64,000 nt of DNA from Candidatus Binatia bacterium (GCA_036493895.1 DASXOZ010000050.1:1-64000); one strand, 5' to 3'; counted from the first letter of the stretch, positions 32,672 through 42,196 are shown. Translations and numbers: made by a program. Notes: generated by a model not told the origin, from the sequence alone.

Positions 32672-33424
32672 ATGAAGAAACTGCCTGAGATCACTTTACT
32701 GTTCTGGATCATGAAGATCGCAGCAACGACACTCGGCGAAACAGCCGGTGATCTCCTGGCCCAGACTTTGGGCGTCGGGTACGCCGTCGCCTCTCTCCTG
32801 CTGCTTGGCCTGTTCGTGATCAGTCTGGCGCTGCAGCTGCGTGCGCGAAAATTTCATCCCCCGCTCTACTGGACCGTGATCCTTTCCACGAGCACGGCCG
32901 GTACGACGATGTCGGACTTTATCAATCGCACCGCGGGGCTCGGTTACGCAGGCGGAGCGTTGCTCCTGATCATTGCGCTGGCAGTTGTTTTCGCTGTCTG
33001 GCATCGCAGCGGCTACCCATTCGACGTCGCCACCATCACGACTGTGCGGGGCGAATCGCTCTATTGGGCGGCGATCCTCGTCTCCAATACCCTCGGCACT
33101 TCGCTGGGGGACTTCCTTGCCGACAGCTCGGGCCTTGGCTTCCTCGGAGGCGCGCTGGTGGTGAGCGGCTTGCTGGCGGCCCTCGTCATCGCCAGGTCCA
33201 CTACGCGCGTCTCGCACACGTCGCTTTTCTGGATGGCGTTTGTCCTGACCCGACCGCTCGGCGCGACGACGGGCGATTTTTTCACCAAGCCGATCGCCGC
33301 CGGCGGCATGGGCTACGGGACACTCGGCTCGTCGGTCATCCTTGGTTCTGTCCTGGTGGCACTGATCGCCCACACGTATCGAAAGCAGCAGCAGCCGGTA
33401 TTGGTCACGCCGCTGACTGTCTGA
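32672..33424 (+). CDS. Membrane protein with four DUF347-like repeats (COG4705)
   Basis: A 250-residue protein made of four similar units, each a helix pair around TTLGETAGDLLA, TSTAGTTMSDFI, NTLGTSLGDFLA and RPLGATTGDFFT. This fourfold TxxGxxxxDF pattern is the hallmark of the family. Eight membrane helices are likely. ATG 32672 starts the conserved KKLPEITLLFWIMKIAAT segment. Proposed as a transporter in annotations but untested. Confidence 0.8.
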   Translation: MKKLPEITLLFWIMKIAATTLGETAGDLLAQTLGVGYAVASLLLLGLFVISLALQLRARKFHPPLYWTVILSTSTAGTTMSDFINRTAGLGYAGGALLLIIALAVVFAVWHRSGYPFDVATITTVRGESLYWAAILVSNTLGTSLGDFLADSSGLGFLGGALVVSGLLAALVIARSTTRVSHTSLFWMAFVLTRPLGATTGDFFTKPIAAGGMGYGTLGSSVILGSVLVALIAHTYRKQQQPVLVTPLTV

Positions 33425-33633
33425 ACCTGCAACCGAACACGAACTGGCTTGCCGCTGTCCAGCCCGCGCGCGGCGACCACTGCGCCACGGCGACCGAGCC
33501 TGCCGGTGCCAAAGCGTCCAGTGAAGCGCTTCGGCGGGGGGGCACGATGCGGTTGTTGTTGACACCCCCGCGCTCATCGGCGTAACCATTCGCTATCGCG
33601 CTCCTCCTGCCTGGACGTCGAACTGGGGGTCGT

Positions 33634-34455
33634 ATGCAGCTGCGCCTCATCGTCATTTGTATTCCTGCGCTGGTGTTCATTGCTGCATCGGCTCGCGCCG
33701 ACGTGGCGGATCATCTCAAGTGCTACAAGATCAAAGATCCGCTGAACCTGTCCGCAACGGCCGACCTCAACACTCCGCTCTTCGGCGCCGACGCCGGATG
33801 TTCGATCTCCAAGGCCAAGCTCTTTTGCGTACCTGCGACAAAGACCAACGTTTCGGCGAAGAACAAGACGACAGGCACGACGATCACGCTGCAACGCGTG
33901 GATGGTCCCGACCCCGGAGCCCGCATCTGCTACAAGGTGAAGTGCCCGGCCTCGGTCCCCGATCAGGAAATCAGTGACCAGTTCGGGACACGAACCGTGG
34001 GTGTTGTCGGCAGCTCCTTGCTCTGCACTCCTGCGGTCCAGGGGCCCGTGCCGACGACGACCACCACAACGACGACGACCACCCTCTCGTGCGGGTCGCC
34101 GTCGCTTCCCTGCTGCGGCAGCGTATGCAACGTCGGCTGCTGTGTAGGAGGGACCTGCGTCGCCGAGGGTCAGCAATGTGGCGCGCCGAGCTGCAGCGAC
34201 TCGACGGCCTGTGCCTTCGAGGGCGACCCGACCTGCGATGAGACCGGGACGAAGCAGCAGAACTGTACGCCGCAAGTCTGTTCGACTGGTAGCTGCACTG
34301 CCGGCACTCCCTTCTCGCAGACGATCGATTGCTCGCGCTCGACGGATGGTACAACTTGTTTGGTCACGCAATCCGGTTGTCCCGTCAATAATTTCCGTGA
34401 GATTTGCTGCAGCGGGGGAACCTGCAGCCAGCAGTGCGCTCCATGCGGGCCGTGA
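33634..34455 (+). CDS. Exported protein with Thr-rich linker and Cys-rich C-terminal domain
   Basis: A 273-residue exported protein. Signal peptide (LIVICIPALVFIAASARA), then an N-terminal domain starting DHLKCYKIKDPLNLSATADL, which recurs in exported proteins of related bacteria. A PTTTTTTTTTT linker (residues ~142-151) joins a Cys-rich module with more than 20 Cys (CGSPSLPCCGSVCNVGCCVG, CSQQCAPC). The layout resembles surface proteins with two disulfide domains on a flexible spacer. Function unknown. Confidence 0.7.
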   Translation: MQLRLIVICIPALVFIAASARADVADHLKCYKIKDPLNLSATADLNTPLFGADAGCSISKAKLFCVPATKTNVSAKNKTTGTTITLQRVDGPDPGARICYKVKCPASVPDQEISDQFGTRTVGVVGSSLLCTPAVQGPVPTTTTTTTTTTLSCGSPSLPCCGSVCNVGCCVGGTCVAEGQQCGAPSCSDSTACAFEGDPTCDETGTKQQNCTPQVCSTGSCTAGTPFSQTIDCSRSTDGTTCLVTQSGCPVNNFREICCSGGTCSQQCAPCGP

Positions 34456-34476
34456 AGGTCCGATCCCGGAGCTGGT

Positions 34477-35406
34477 TCAGCGCTCCTCGGCGTAGAGACG
34501 CAGCGCGAATCTGCCGGCCGCCGTCGCTCGCAGCGCCTCGACTTCCTCGCGCCACGCCGGCGTCAGTCGGTCCAGCGGTAGGCGGCGCATGCTCGCGGCG
34601 CTTCCGGCGTAGCCTTCCGGGAACAGCGCAAGCGCTGCCAGGCTTGCGAACGTGATGTCGACGAAGGTCTTCTCCGGTCCTGCTTCGAGATAGCGGCGAC
34701 CGTCCGAGAGCATCGCGTCCACTTCGGCGAACACGCGCCGGGTCGCCTCCAGTCCCTCTTTGGCTCGCGGCCCGCTGACGCCGAGCGCCCGCCGCAGCAT
34801 CGTCGCGAGCGGAAATCGAATGTACGGAAGGATCCCGCGCTGCCAGCCTGGGATCTGCGGCTCGTCAATGCCCCACATCAGCAACGTCAGGTCGGGCTGC
34901 TCGAGTAGATGCCAGTACGACCAGAGGCGGACATTGATCCCGAGTTCCTCGTCGAAGTGCTTCTCGAGCGCGAGCCGCTCCGGCGACGGAGCAAGCAGCC
35001 CGGCAGCCGGCAACGTCGCCGACCACGCGCCCCACAGGTAGCGCAGGATCTGCGACGATTCGCAGATCGTCGAGCGTGCCGCTGGAACGACGAGCATCGG
35101 CACTGTGCGGCCGGTCAGCAAAAGGCCGAGGATGCCGATGCTCGGCAGCTCGCGATACGGAATTCCCGTTGCATCCAGGCACCAGCGAACCTTCTCGACG
35201 TAGTGCGAGTACGTGATCGTGTGCAGCTCGAGAGTGCTGTCTGCCGGAGGCGACATCACCCGTCGCTGGCGCAGGGCCAGTCCGGCAGCTGCGACGAGTG
35301 CCGTCGCCACGAGCGCCGCCGCTACACCGAGCCCCAGGAGTGCCGTGACGGGTGCGAGCGCATAAAGCGCGAGCGTCTGGAGCGTGATCGGGTCGCCGAG
35401 TCGCAT
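34477..35406 (-). CDS. Membrane-anchored glutathione S-transferase-like protein
   Basis: A 309-residue protein. N-terminal hydrophobic anchor (ALYALAPVTALLGLGVAAALVATALVAAA split over residues ~10-40), then a thioredoxin-fold GST N-domain (LELHTITYSHYVEKVRWCLD, VPMLVVP, ICESSQILRYL) and an all-helical C-domain. The Ser/Cys-bearing helix (SHYVEKVRWCL) fits the GST glutathione site. Start ATG 35404-35406, with AAAGGA upstream. An anchored GST is uncommon. Substrate unknown. Confidence 0.72.
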   Translation of the reverse strand: MRLGDPITLQTLALYALAPVTALLGLGVAAALVATALVAAAGLALRQRRVMSPPADSTLELHTITYSHYVEKVRWCLDATGIPYRELPSIGILGLLLTGRTVPMLVVPAARSTICESSQILRYLWGAWSATLPAAGLLAPSPERLALEKHFDEELGINVRLWSYWHLLEQPDLTLLMWGIDEPQIPGWQRGILPYIRFPLATMLRRALGVSGPRAKEGLEATRRVFAEVDAMLSDGRRYLEAGPEKTFVDITFASLAALALFPEGYAGSAASMRRLPLDRLTPAWREEVEALRATAAGRFALRLYAEER

Positions 35407-35627
35407 CAGTCCGGATCCTTTGCCAGGCAAGCCACGACCCCCGCCGGACGTTCGGCGAGCGCGTCGTCCGTCAGCGTGCGGAACGGATCCGTACCGCAGG
35501 GGCAACGCCGAGCCTAACCGGGCGCCGACGCCTCGGCGGCGTACTGTCCATTGCTAAACCCTCGGCCTTCGGGCATCCGGGAACGCGACTGATCGGACGA
35601 GGCACTGACGAGGTCGAGGAGATTGTG

Positions 35628-36698
35628 ATGGCGACAACGATGCGCGCCGCGGTGTTCTGCGGAAAAGGAAAGATCGAGATTCGCGAAGTCCCTCGTCCCG
35701 AGCCCGGGGTCGGCGATGCGCTCGTCCGGATCACGCTCACGACGATTTGCGGGACCGACGTTCACATTCTCAAAGGAGAGTATCCTGTCCGTGAGGGTTT
35801 GATCATCGGGCACGAGCCGGTGGGCGTGATCGAGTCGCTGGGAGCCGGTGTGACGGGGTATGCGCTGGGAGATCGCGTGATCGTCGGCGCCATCACACCG
35901 TGCGGCCAGTGCGGCGCCTGCCTTTCCGGTACGCATTCGCAGTGCGGGCACGGCGGCAACGGCTACGAGGCCATCGGCGGCTGGCGATTCGGCAACACCA
36001 TCAACGGCTGCCAGGCCGAATACGTCGTCGTGCCCAACGCGCAGGCCAACCTCGCCAGGATCCCGGATGGGCTCTCGGACGAGGAAGTGCTGCTGTGTCC
36101 CGACATCATGTCGACCGGATTCTCGGCCGCAGAAAACGGCCACGTGCGCCTCGGCGACGCCGTGGCGGTTTTCGCCCAGGGACCGATCGGCCTGTGCGCG
36201 ACGGCTGGCGCCCGCCTCGCCGGCGCGTCGCTGGTCATCGGTGTCGACAGCGTGCCCCATCGACTCGAAGTCGCGCGACGCATGGGCGCGGACGTCGTGA
36301 TCAACTACAAGGAGCAGGACGTGATCGGGGAGATCAAGCGCCTGACAGGCGGCGGCGTGGACGTCGCGATCGAAGCGCTCGGAACCCAATCCACGTTCGA
36401 AAATGCGCTGCGCAGCGTCCGTCCCGGCGGGACGGTCTCCAGTCTCGGCGTCTACTCGGGCCACCTCATGGTGCCGCTCGATACGATCGCCGCCGGCCTC
36501 GGCGACCACACCATCGTAACGTCGCTCTGCCCGGGCGGCAAAGAGCGTATGCGCCGCCTCATGAACATCGTCGCGGCAAAACGCTTTCCGTTCGGGGAAC
36601 TGGTCACGCACCCGTTCGCTTTGGCCGACATCGAAGCTGCATACGACCTGTTCGCCCATCAACGCGACGGGGTGATGAAAGTCGCCATTCGCCCGTGA
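35628..36698 (+). CDS. Zinc-dependent medium-chain alcohol dehydrogenase
   Basis: A 356-residue NAD(P)-dependent alcohol or aldehyde reductase. Catalytic-zinc ligands Cys in ICGTDVH and His in IIGHEPVG. The structural zinc lobe CGQCGACLSGTHSQC has four Cys. The Rossmann fold is FAQGPIGLCATAGARLAGA with IGVDSVPHRLEVARRMGAD. Start ATG 35628 with GAGGAG 5-10 bp upstream. A GTG three bases before is possible. Monocistronic, convergent with the next gene. Confidence 0.88.
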   Translation: MATTMRAAVFCGKGKIEIREVPRPEPGVGDALVRITLTTICGTDVHILKGEYPVREGLIIGHEPVGVIESLGAGVTGYALGDRVIVGAITPCGQCGACLSGTHSQCGHGGNGYEAIGGWRFGNTINGCQAEYVVVPNAQANLARIPDGLSDEEVLLCPDIMSTGFSAAENGHVRLGDAVAVFAQGPIGLCATAGARLAGASLVIGVDSVPHRLEVARRMGADVVINYKEQDVIGEIKRLTGGGVDVAIEALGTQSTFENALRSVRPGGTVSSLGVYSGHLMVPLDTIAAGLGDHTIVTSLCPGGKERMRRLMNIVAAKRFPFGELVTHPFALADIEAAYDLFAHQRDGVMKVAIRP

Positions 36699-36875
36699 CC
36701 AATGGACCTCGCCGGTCAATTCCTTTCGATCGCCTTCACGCCCGTTGCCGCCGCAGCCCTTGTTTTGACCCGGCCCGTTCGGCATCTGGAGCCTGACCGG
36801 CGGGGCTTCGGGCCTCGGCCGAACTCCGGGATGGCAGCAGCGCGCCGTCAACCACCGATCCGTCCTGCTACGTGC

Positions 36876-37256
36876 CTACTTCGTGCAACCCCGGTTGTTC
36901 TTGCCCTTCACGCAGGTGGTGCCGTTCGGTCCCTGGACGACCCCTTTCCCGTTCTTGGTCTTGGCTTCCCCACCTCTGCTGCCCTTGGTGGTCGTAACGC
37001 CGTTCGCGTTCTGTTGGGATGCCCGTGCAGTTCCGGTTTTCGAGTTATAAGTGGCAGTTCCGTTCTGGCCGCTGACCGCATGTTGATCGCTGTCGCCGTT
37101 CGGAACGACCACAGCGGCGGGAGCTCCGTTCTTCGGAACAATCACGGCCTTGTCTCCGTTGCTGCAAACGGTCCGGCCGCCGGGGCCGGTCTTGCAGTCC
37201 GCATATGCGCTCGAAGCGATTGCCAGCAAGGCGAGGACTGCGAGTGTGGTCTTCAT
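36876..37256 (-). CDS. Small exported Gly/Asn-rich protein (126 aa)
   Basis: Signal peptide (KTTLAVLALLAIASSAYADC), then a low-complexity hydrophilic mature part (NGTATYNSKTGTARASQQNA, AKTKNGKGVVQGPNGTTCVK) with four Cys. A strong GAGGAG ribosome-binding site precedes ATG 37254-37256. No family recognised beyond exported low-complexity proteins. Confidence 0.6.
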   Translation of the reverse strand: MKTTLAVLALLAIASSAYADCKTGPGGRTVCSNGDKAVIVPKNGAPAAVVVPNGDSDQHAVSGQNGTATYNSKTGTARASQQNANGVTTTKGSRGGEAKTKNGKGVVQGPNGTTCVKGKNNRGCTK

Positions 37257-37702
37257 GTTCCGTTTCTCCTCTCGGGTTATGACGCGATGCGATCGAAAAG
37301 CGAGGTCTTACCTCGTCTATGATTGCTTGCTGCTTGCCGCAAGTAGAATGCCGCCGCCTTGCGCTCGTCGCGGTCCGGCCAGCAGGCTGGTTCTCGAGGA
37401 AAATCCTCGCCCGACGAGCGGATGCCGCCGGCCGGGAAGGATCCCGTTGGCGCAGGTGGGAACGAACGCGCTTTCCGAAACCGACGGTTGGCTTGGATTG
37501 TTCGCTGCGGGCAACCAAGGCCGCGCCCTCGGTCGCGTTTTCAACCGGCCGAGTTTTGGCACGATCGCGGGAAGCTGCGGTTTCTGTTGGCCTTTGCCGT
37601 GGGATATCGTCCGCCGCGCGTTCACGGGGTGTCTGAACTCCAGGTGGCTGCCGATTGCAGCGCAATGGTCGCGAACCGCAATTACCATGCGGAGGGTGCG
37701 TT
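37257..37702. other. Divergent promoter region, no gene seen
   Basis: 446 bp between two exported-protein genes. Frames here are short or lack ribosome-binding sites. It must hold the promoters of both neighbours. Nothing else recognised. Confidence 0.4.
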
Positions 37703-38557
37703 ATGACGAAGACAATCTTCCTTGCACTATTCAGCCTCGGCCTTCTGCTGACTTCCGACTTCGCTTTGGCCGGCGGCAAACCCGGCGGGGCAACGTGCAA
37801 CGTCAGCAGAAGCTGCAAGAGCCTGATCTGCATCCGACAGAACCCGAGCGACAAATTCGGCACCTGCTGCACACCACTGTCGTGTGCCGCGCTCGGTGCC
37901 CAGTGCGGCAGCATCGACAATGGCTGCGGCATCCAGATTGACTGCGGATCGTGCGACTCCAACAGCAACTGCGTGAGCAACCAGTGCGTGGCGATTCCGA
38001 CGACGACCACGACCTCCACGACGTCCACGACGACCTCCACTACCACCTCGACGACCACGACCACGACGACGACGTCCACTACCACTTCCACGACCACGAC
38101 CACGACCTCCACGACGACGTCGACGAACTCGACGACGACGACGACAGTGCCGGCCGTAGCCGACTTGTCGCTCAGCAACGTCCCTTCGACGAGCGAGATC
38201 TTCGGAACCAACGCGCCGGTCACGTTCAACCTGACGCTGCAAAACGCCGGCCCGGACACGGGCACGGGCATCGCGGTCACGGATCTCCTCCCGGTGGCGT
38301 TCAATTTCGACTCCGCCATCGCCAGCCAGGGGTCATACAATGCCGATACGGGCGTCTGGTCTGTCGGCACGCTCGCGAGCGGCAACCAGGCGACGCTCGG
38401 AATCGATACCCACGCGAACAGCTGTACAGGGAGCGCGCAGCCGAACACCGCCGAGGTTACCGCCTCGGATCAGGCGGATCCCGACTCTACGCCCGGCAAT
38501 GGCGTGGTCGGCGAGGACGATGAGTCGATAGCGTCGGTCCTGTTCGGCTGCGACTGA
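37703..38557 (+). CDS. Exported protein with long Thr-rich linker and DUF11 domain
   Basis: A 284-residue exported protein. Signal peptide (IFLALFSLGLLLTSDFALA), then a Cys-rich module (CNVSRSCKSLICIRQNPSDK, CGIQIDCGSCDSNSNC). A ~50-residue linker of mainly Thr/Ser follows (residues ~98-148). The C-terminal DUF11-like Ig domain has VTFNLTLQNAGPDTGTGIAV and DLLPVAFNFDS. The linker makes a simple DNA repeat of ACC/ACG/TCC codons at 37995-38147. Surface protein by design. ATG 37703 follows GGAGGG. Confidence 0.75.
   Translation: MTKTIFLALFSLGLLLTSDFALAGGKPGGATCNVSRSCKSLICIRQNPSDKFGTCCTPLSCAALGAQCGSIDNGCGIQIDCGSCDSNSNCVSNQCVAIPTTTTTSTTSTTTSTTTSTTTTTTTTSTTTSTTTTTTSTTTSTNSTTTTTVPAVADLSLSNVPSTSEIFGTNAPVTFNLTLQNAGPDTGTGIAVTDLLPVAFNFDSAIASQGSYNADTGVWSVGTLASGNQATLGIDTHANSCTGSAQPNTAEVTASDQADPDSTPGNGVVGEDDESIASVLFGCD
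37995..38147 (+). repeat. Simple Thr/Ser codon repeat in coding DNA
   Basis: A run of ACG, ACC, ACT and TCC codons encoding ~50 Thr/Ser residues. The third codon positions vary, so the peptide and not the DNA is being kept. A shorter equivalent lies at 34057-34083 in the other Thr-linker gene. Confidence 0.8.
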
Positions 38558-38570
38558 GCAGCCGTCCATC

Positions 38571-39434
38571 ATGCTGGGGATGCTCCTTGCCCTGCTCGCC
38601 TCCGGGACGCGCCTTCGCGTTGCAGAGGCGATCGGGCTGGGCGCGCTGGAAAGGTGGCGTCCGGCAGTGCCCGGCCAGCGAATCCTCCGGCGCGGCGTCG
38701 CGCTCGACGTCGCGTTCTCCTATCTCGTTCCCGTGATCATCTATCCCGCAATGTATGGCGTGCTCCTGCTCCTGCGGGGTGCGCAGGGCATCCGCGGGCC
38801 GCTCGGGCAGCTCGACTTCGCGGCGCAAGTCGTGCTGGCAGTAATCGTCGGCGACGTTGTCGCGTACTGGAAGCACCGACTGCTGCACACGCGGCTGCTC
38901 TGGCCGTTCCACGCCGCACACCACAGCTCGGTCGAGGTGGACTGGTGGTCGAACGAGCGCGTCCATCCGGTCGAGTCGGCGATCAACGCGACCACGCAAG
39001 CCGTGACGCTCGTCCTGCTCGGCTTCGCGCCGGCGGCGATAGGTCTGGCCGTTGCGACCCGTCAGACGTACAGCGCTTTCACGCATGCAAACGTGCGTCT
39101 TTCGTTCGGGCGGCTCGGCTGGCTCTTCGTGAGCCCCCACCAGCACCGCTGGCATCACTCCGACGAACCCGCGATGGCGGCCCGCAACTTCGCCAACATG
39201 TTTGCCGTGCTCGACGTGCTGGGTGGGACGTGGACGGTACCGGAGGCGCAGCCGCAGTCGTTCGGCATCCGGGGCCGGACAGTAGCGAAGGGATTCATCG
39301 GTCAACTGGTCGCGCCGTTCATGGATATCGTGACACGACGCGCGCAGAGCATCGTGCCGGTGACCCCCGCGGTGCCTGACGACGCAGCCAGCGATCTCCA
39401 GGAAGCCGGGGGGCTCCGTCCGGCTGCCGAATGA
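38571..39434 (+). CDS. Sterol desaturase/fatty acid hydroxylase family membrane enzyme
   Basis: A 287-residue membrane di-iron oxygenase. Three His clusters of the family are in place: WKHRLLH, FHAAHHSSVEVDWW and HQHRWHHSDEP, with VHPVES between. Helices at YLVPVIIYPAMYGVLLLL and QVVLAVIVGDVVAYW flank them. Substrate is a lipid (fatty acid, sterol or hopanoid). Starts at ATG 38571 just after the preceding stop; ATG 38580 is an alternative. Confidence 0.85.
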   Translation: MLGMLLALLASGTRLRVAEAIGLGALERWRPAVPGQRILRRGVALDVAFSYLVPVIIYPAMYGVLLLLRGAQGIRGPLGQLDFAAQVVLAVIVGDVVAYWKHRLLHTRLLWPFHAAHHSSVEVDWWSNERVHPVESAINATTQAVTLVLLGFAPAAIGLAVATRQTYSAFTHANVRLSFGRLGWLFVSPHQHRWHHSDEPAMAARNFANMFAVLDVLGGTWTVPEAQPQSFGIRGRTVAKGFIGQLVAPFMDIVTRRAQSIVPVTPAVPDDAASDLQEAGGLRPAAE

Positions 39435-39453
39435 GCAGCACGAGGTGATACAG

Positions 39454-40143
39454 ATGAGTGAGCTTCGGTATCCGAACGAGAGCAGAGAGTATCGGGACGC
39501 TCGCGACAGCCTGCTGAAGGATGAGGAAGAGCTCGTCGCCAGGATCAAGGCCGTCGCGGCAAAACGCCGCTCGCTTCCGCTCGGCGGCGAGTTGAAGGAG
39601 GACTACGTCTTCCGGCGGGCCAGCGAAGGCCACGTCGGCGCGAGCGTAAGATTCTCCGAGCTGTTCGAAGACAAGAGCTCGCTGCTCCTCTACTCGTTCA
39701 TGTACGGTCCGAACTGGGACAACCCCTGCCCTTCGTGCACTTCCTTGATGGACGGGTTCGATCGCAGCTCGTACCAGGTCACTCGCAATGCCGCGTTCGT
39801 GGCACTGGCCAAGGCCCCTGCCGAGAAGATCCACTCCTGGGCGAAACAGCGCGGCTGGTCGCAGATCTCGCTGATCTCCGGCGCGGAGAGCTCGTTCCAG
39901 GCCGACTACAAGTGCCAGGGAGCCGGCGACGACATGCAACTGCCGGTGATGCTCTGCTTCCGGAAGAAGGACGGGAAGATCTATCACTTCTGGTCGACGG
40001 AGCTGCCGCACAACCACGTCGATACCGTGTGGCCGTACTGGAACCTGATGGACTTTACGCCGGAGGGACGGCCCGACATCGTGACTCCGCCCCAGAAGTT
40101 CCGGTCGGAGTTTCTCGAGAAGAACTATTTGAACAAGAAGTGA
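39454..40143 (+). CDS. DUF899 thioredoxin-like protein
   Basis: A 229-residue cytoplasmic protein. The DUF899 signature is visible: YRDARDSLLKDEEELVARIK, VAAKRRSLPLGGELKEDYVF, then MYGPNWDNPCPSCTSLMDGF with a CPSC redox-like motif, and HFWSTELPH. Thioredoxin-like fold by family. ATG 39454 with GAGGTG 8 bp upstream is preferred over GTG 39445. Redox role unknown. Confidence 0.85.
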   Translation: MSELRYPNESREYRDARDSLLKDEEELVARIKAVAAKRRSLPLGGELKEDYVFRRASEGHVGASVRFSELFEDKSSLLLYSFMYGPNWDNPCPSCTSLMDGFDRSSYQVTRNAAFVALAKAPAEKIHSWAKQRGWSQISLISGAESSFQADYKCQGAGDDMQLPVMLCFRKKDGKIYHFWSTELPHNHVDTVWPYWNLMDFTPEGRPDIVTPPQKFRSEFLEKNYLNKK

Positions 40144-40310
40144 GGGCGAACGGCCTCGGGGACGCCGCACGAGGAGTCGACAGAAACGTGGCCCGATCCT
40201 TGCTTCACATCAGGATGTACGCCGCATAGAGCGCGTACCGGCCACCGACGGGAAGCCAGATGCTCGCGAGATGCATCCTTCTCGAGCGGCGGACAAAGGA
40301 GAGAGCAAGA

Positions 40311-40736
40311 ATGAGCGCTGCAGCGAAGAAATCCACACGGACGAAGAAGTCGGCGAAAAAGGCACCTGCGAGCACGGTGTCCAAGGTCCAGAAGGCGCTG
40401 TCGCGCGAAGCCAGGAGCGCCTACGGTGAGATCCAGTCGGGCGTCCAGGGTCTCCAGAAGGCAATCGTTGAGATCCGCAAAGGTGCGAATCGAGCCGAAA
40501 AGAAGATCGAAGCCGATGCCCGCCGTCAGATCAGCGAGCTGCGCAAGGAAGCCAGGATCCATCTCGGCAAGCTCGAGCGTGCCCAGCGCGATGCCAAGCG
40601 ACGTCTTGGGAAACTCGCCACCGCCGCCGACGAGTCATGGGTAGAAATCAAGGACGCGGCCAACGCGGCGCTGAAGGATGCGACAAAGACGGCGGACTTC
40701 GTGATCCGCCGCATTCGCAAGGCCATCGGTGCCTGA
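40311..40736 (+). CDS. Lys/Ala-rich coiled-coil protein, histone H1-like tail
   Basis: A 141-residue very basic protein. The N-terminus KKSTRTKKSAKKAPASTVSK resembles the Lys/Ala/Pro tails of bacterial H1-like DNA-binding proteins. The rest is a long amphipathic coiled coil (LQKAIVEIRKGANRAEKKIE, LGKLERAQRDAKRRLGKLAT). AAAGGAGAG precedes ATG 40311. A nucleoid or polyanion-binding role is plausible but not shown. Confidence 0.6.
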   Translation: MSAAAKKSTRTKKSAKKAPASTVSKVQKALSREARSAYGEIQSGVQGLQKAIVEIRKGANRAEKKIEADARRQISELRKEARIHLGKLERAQRDAKRRLGKLATAADESWVEIKDAANAALKDATKTADFVIRRIRKAIGA

Positions 40737-40949
40737 TCGGGGCCTCGACGCGGCGAAATAACCGCTGCGCCGGGAATTCCCGTTTCGGCGAAACCGGTGC
40801 TCGATTCTTCGCAGGATCGGGGACTCGTGGAGCTCCGCACCGCTTCCCCGGAATGGAAGCGGTGCGGAAACCCAGCCCCGGGTCTGCCGCTGGCGGTGGG
40901 TTCCGAGCCCGTTTGACGATCGTGCGGGTGAGCGCCATCGTCCGCGCCA

Positions 40950-41771
40950 ATGATGCATACCGAGCTCGTCCGCTCCTGCATGCGCGGACAACGTATTCGC
41001 ATGACCGCCGTCTCCTTCGCATGCGCTGCGGCGTTCGGCTGCGCCGCTTCGGCCGGTTCCGTCTCCGCGCCGCCCCCTGCCCGCCTGGACACCCTCGATT
41101 CGGGCTTCCTGTCCGACTACAAGCGGTTGCAGCCTACCGAGCAGTCGCCGTCCGTGCTGATGTTCCGCGACGCAGGCGTGAAAAAGGGCTACCGCAAACT
41201 CCTGTTCCGTCCGATCCAGGTCTGGCGCGGCGCCGACCAGCGCCTCGAAGACATTCCCGATACCGATCTGCAGTACCTGGCCGACTCCTTCTACCGCGCG
41301 ATGGTGACGCCGCTCGGCCACTCTTTCGAGCTGGTCGAGAAGCCGGGGCCGGGCGTTCTCGAAATCCAGGTCGCGCTGACGCTCGTCACCAAACCTCACC
41401 AGCCGATCGACTTCTTCTCGACCGCCGTTCCCGTGCGCGACCTTCACGAGCGAACGCAGCAAATGAGCGACGGGACAAAGCTGTTCGTGCACGACTGCGC
41501 GCTCGAAGTGGAGTTGTCCGAAGCAGGCCCGGCGTCGGCCACACACGCAGCCGGCAAGCCGGCTCGGCCGAAGCGGATCGTGAAGGCAGAATTCTTCGAC
41601 AAACGCCGCGGCAGCGAATCCCCCAAGGCTGCCGTCCAGAGCTGGACCGACCTGGACGCGGTGTTCGCGAAGTGGGCGACGACCTTTGACAGCCAGCTCG
41701 TCGCGCTGAAGGACGGAACGTTCAAACCGAGGTTCACCGTCGCCACCAAGCCCGCGGCGAAGACTCACTGA
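40950..41771 (+). CDS. DUF3313-like lipoprotein
   Basis: A 273-residue protein with a lipobox-like AAAFGC near residue 31 after MTAVSFACA. The mature part opens LDTLDSGFLSDYKRLQPTEQ, then a conserved-looking domain (DLQYLADSFYRAMVTPLGHS, GVLEIQVALTLVTKPHQP). This matches DUF3313 lipoproteins of the inner leaflet of the outer membrane. Start uncertain: ATG 40950, 40953 or 40980. No ribosome-binding site seen. Confidence 0.65.
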   Translation: MMHTELVRSCMRGQRIRMTAVSFACAAAFGCAASAGSVSAPPPARLDTLDSGFLSDYKRLQPTEQSPSVLMFRDAGVKKGYRKLLFRPIQVWRGADQRLEDIPDTDLQYLADSFYRAMVTPLGHSFELVEKPGPGVLEIQVALTLVTKPHQPIDFFSTAVPVRDLHERTQQMSDGTKLFVHDCALEVELSEAGPASATHAAGKPARPKRIVKAEFFDKRRGSESPKAAVQSWTDLDAVFAKWATTFDSQLVALKDGTFKPRFTVATKPAAKTH

Positions 41772-41803
41772 GAGAGCGGAAGCGCGGCCGAGGCCCGGCG
41801 CTC

Positions 41804-42154
41804 TTACCAGCAGTCGACCTGGGCGTTGGCGGTGCAGCGATACACGGTATCGTCGTCGTCACCCTGCGCGTTCCAGTTGCAAAGGCCGCGGTCGAAGCTG
41901 CGGTTGATCTTCGGCTCACCGCCGGAGTTCTGGCAGCGGTTCGCGCTGTCGTCCTGGGCTGCACCGACCGCATCGGCGCAGCAGTCGCGCTGGTTGTCCT
42001 CCGTCCACCCCGTATCGCCCCATCCGACGTAGGAAGTCGCCCACGCCGCGGACGGCATTACCATCTGCACGAAAAGCAGGGCGCCGACCGCGAAGGTGGC
42101 GGCGGCGAGCACGGTGTTGCTCGCGACCGGGAGTTGTACGCGCTTGGGGTTCAC
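41804..42154 (-). CDS. Small exported Cys-rich protein (116 aa)
   Basis: Signal or anchor sequence (VLAAATFAVGALLFVQMVMP SAAWA), then an acidic mature domain with six Cys (QRDCCADAVGAAQDDSANRC, GLCNWNAQGDDDDTVYRC, VDCW). Convergent with the DUF3313 gene. Start GTG 42152-42154. Disulfide-bonded exported protein of unknown function. Confidence 0.6.
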   Translation of the reverse strand: MNPKRVQLPVASNTVLAAATFAVGALLFVQMVMPSAAWATSYVGWGDTGWTEDNQRDCCADAVGAAQDDSANRCQNSGGEPKINRSFDRGLCNWNAQGDDDDTVYRCTANAQVDCW

Positions 42155-42196
42155 CGGCCGTACCTAGCACGAGTTCTCGCGTCGAGCGAGGGGGGT

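Noticed and set aside
37995..38147. Repeated ACC/ACG/TCC units as a CRISPR or tandem repeat array
   Set aside because: The units are codons of a Thr-rich linker in an intact ORF; no spacers and no cas genes.
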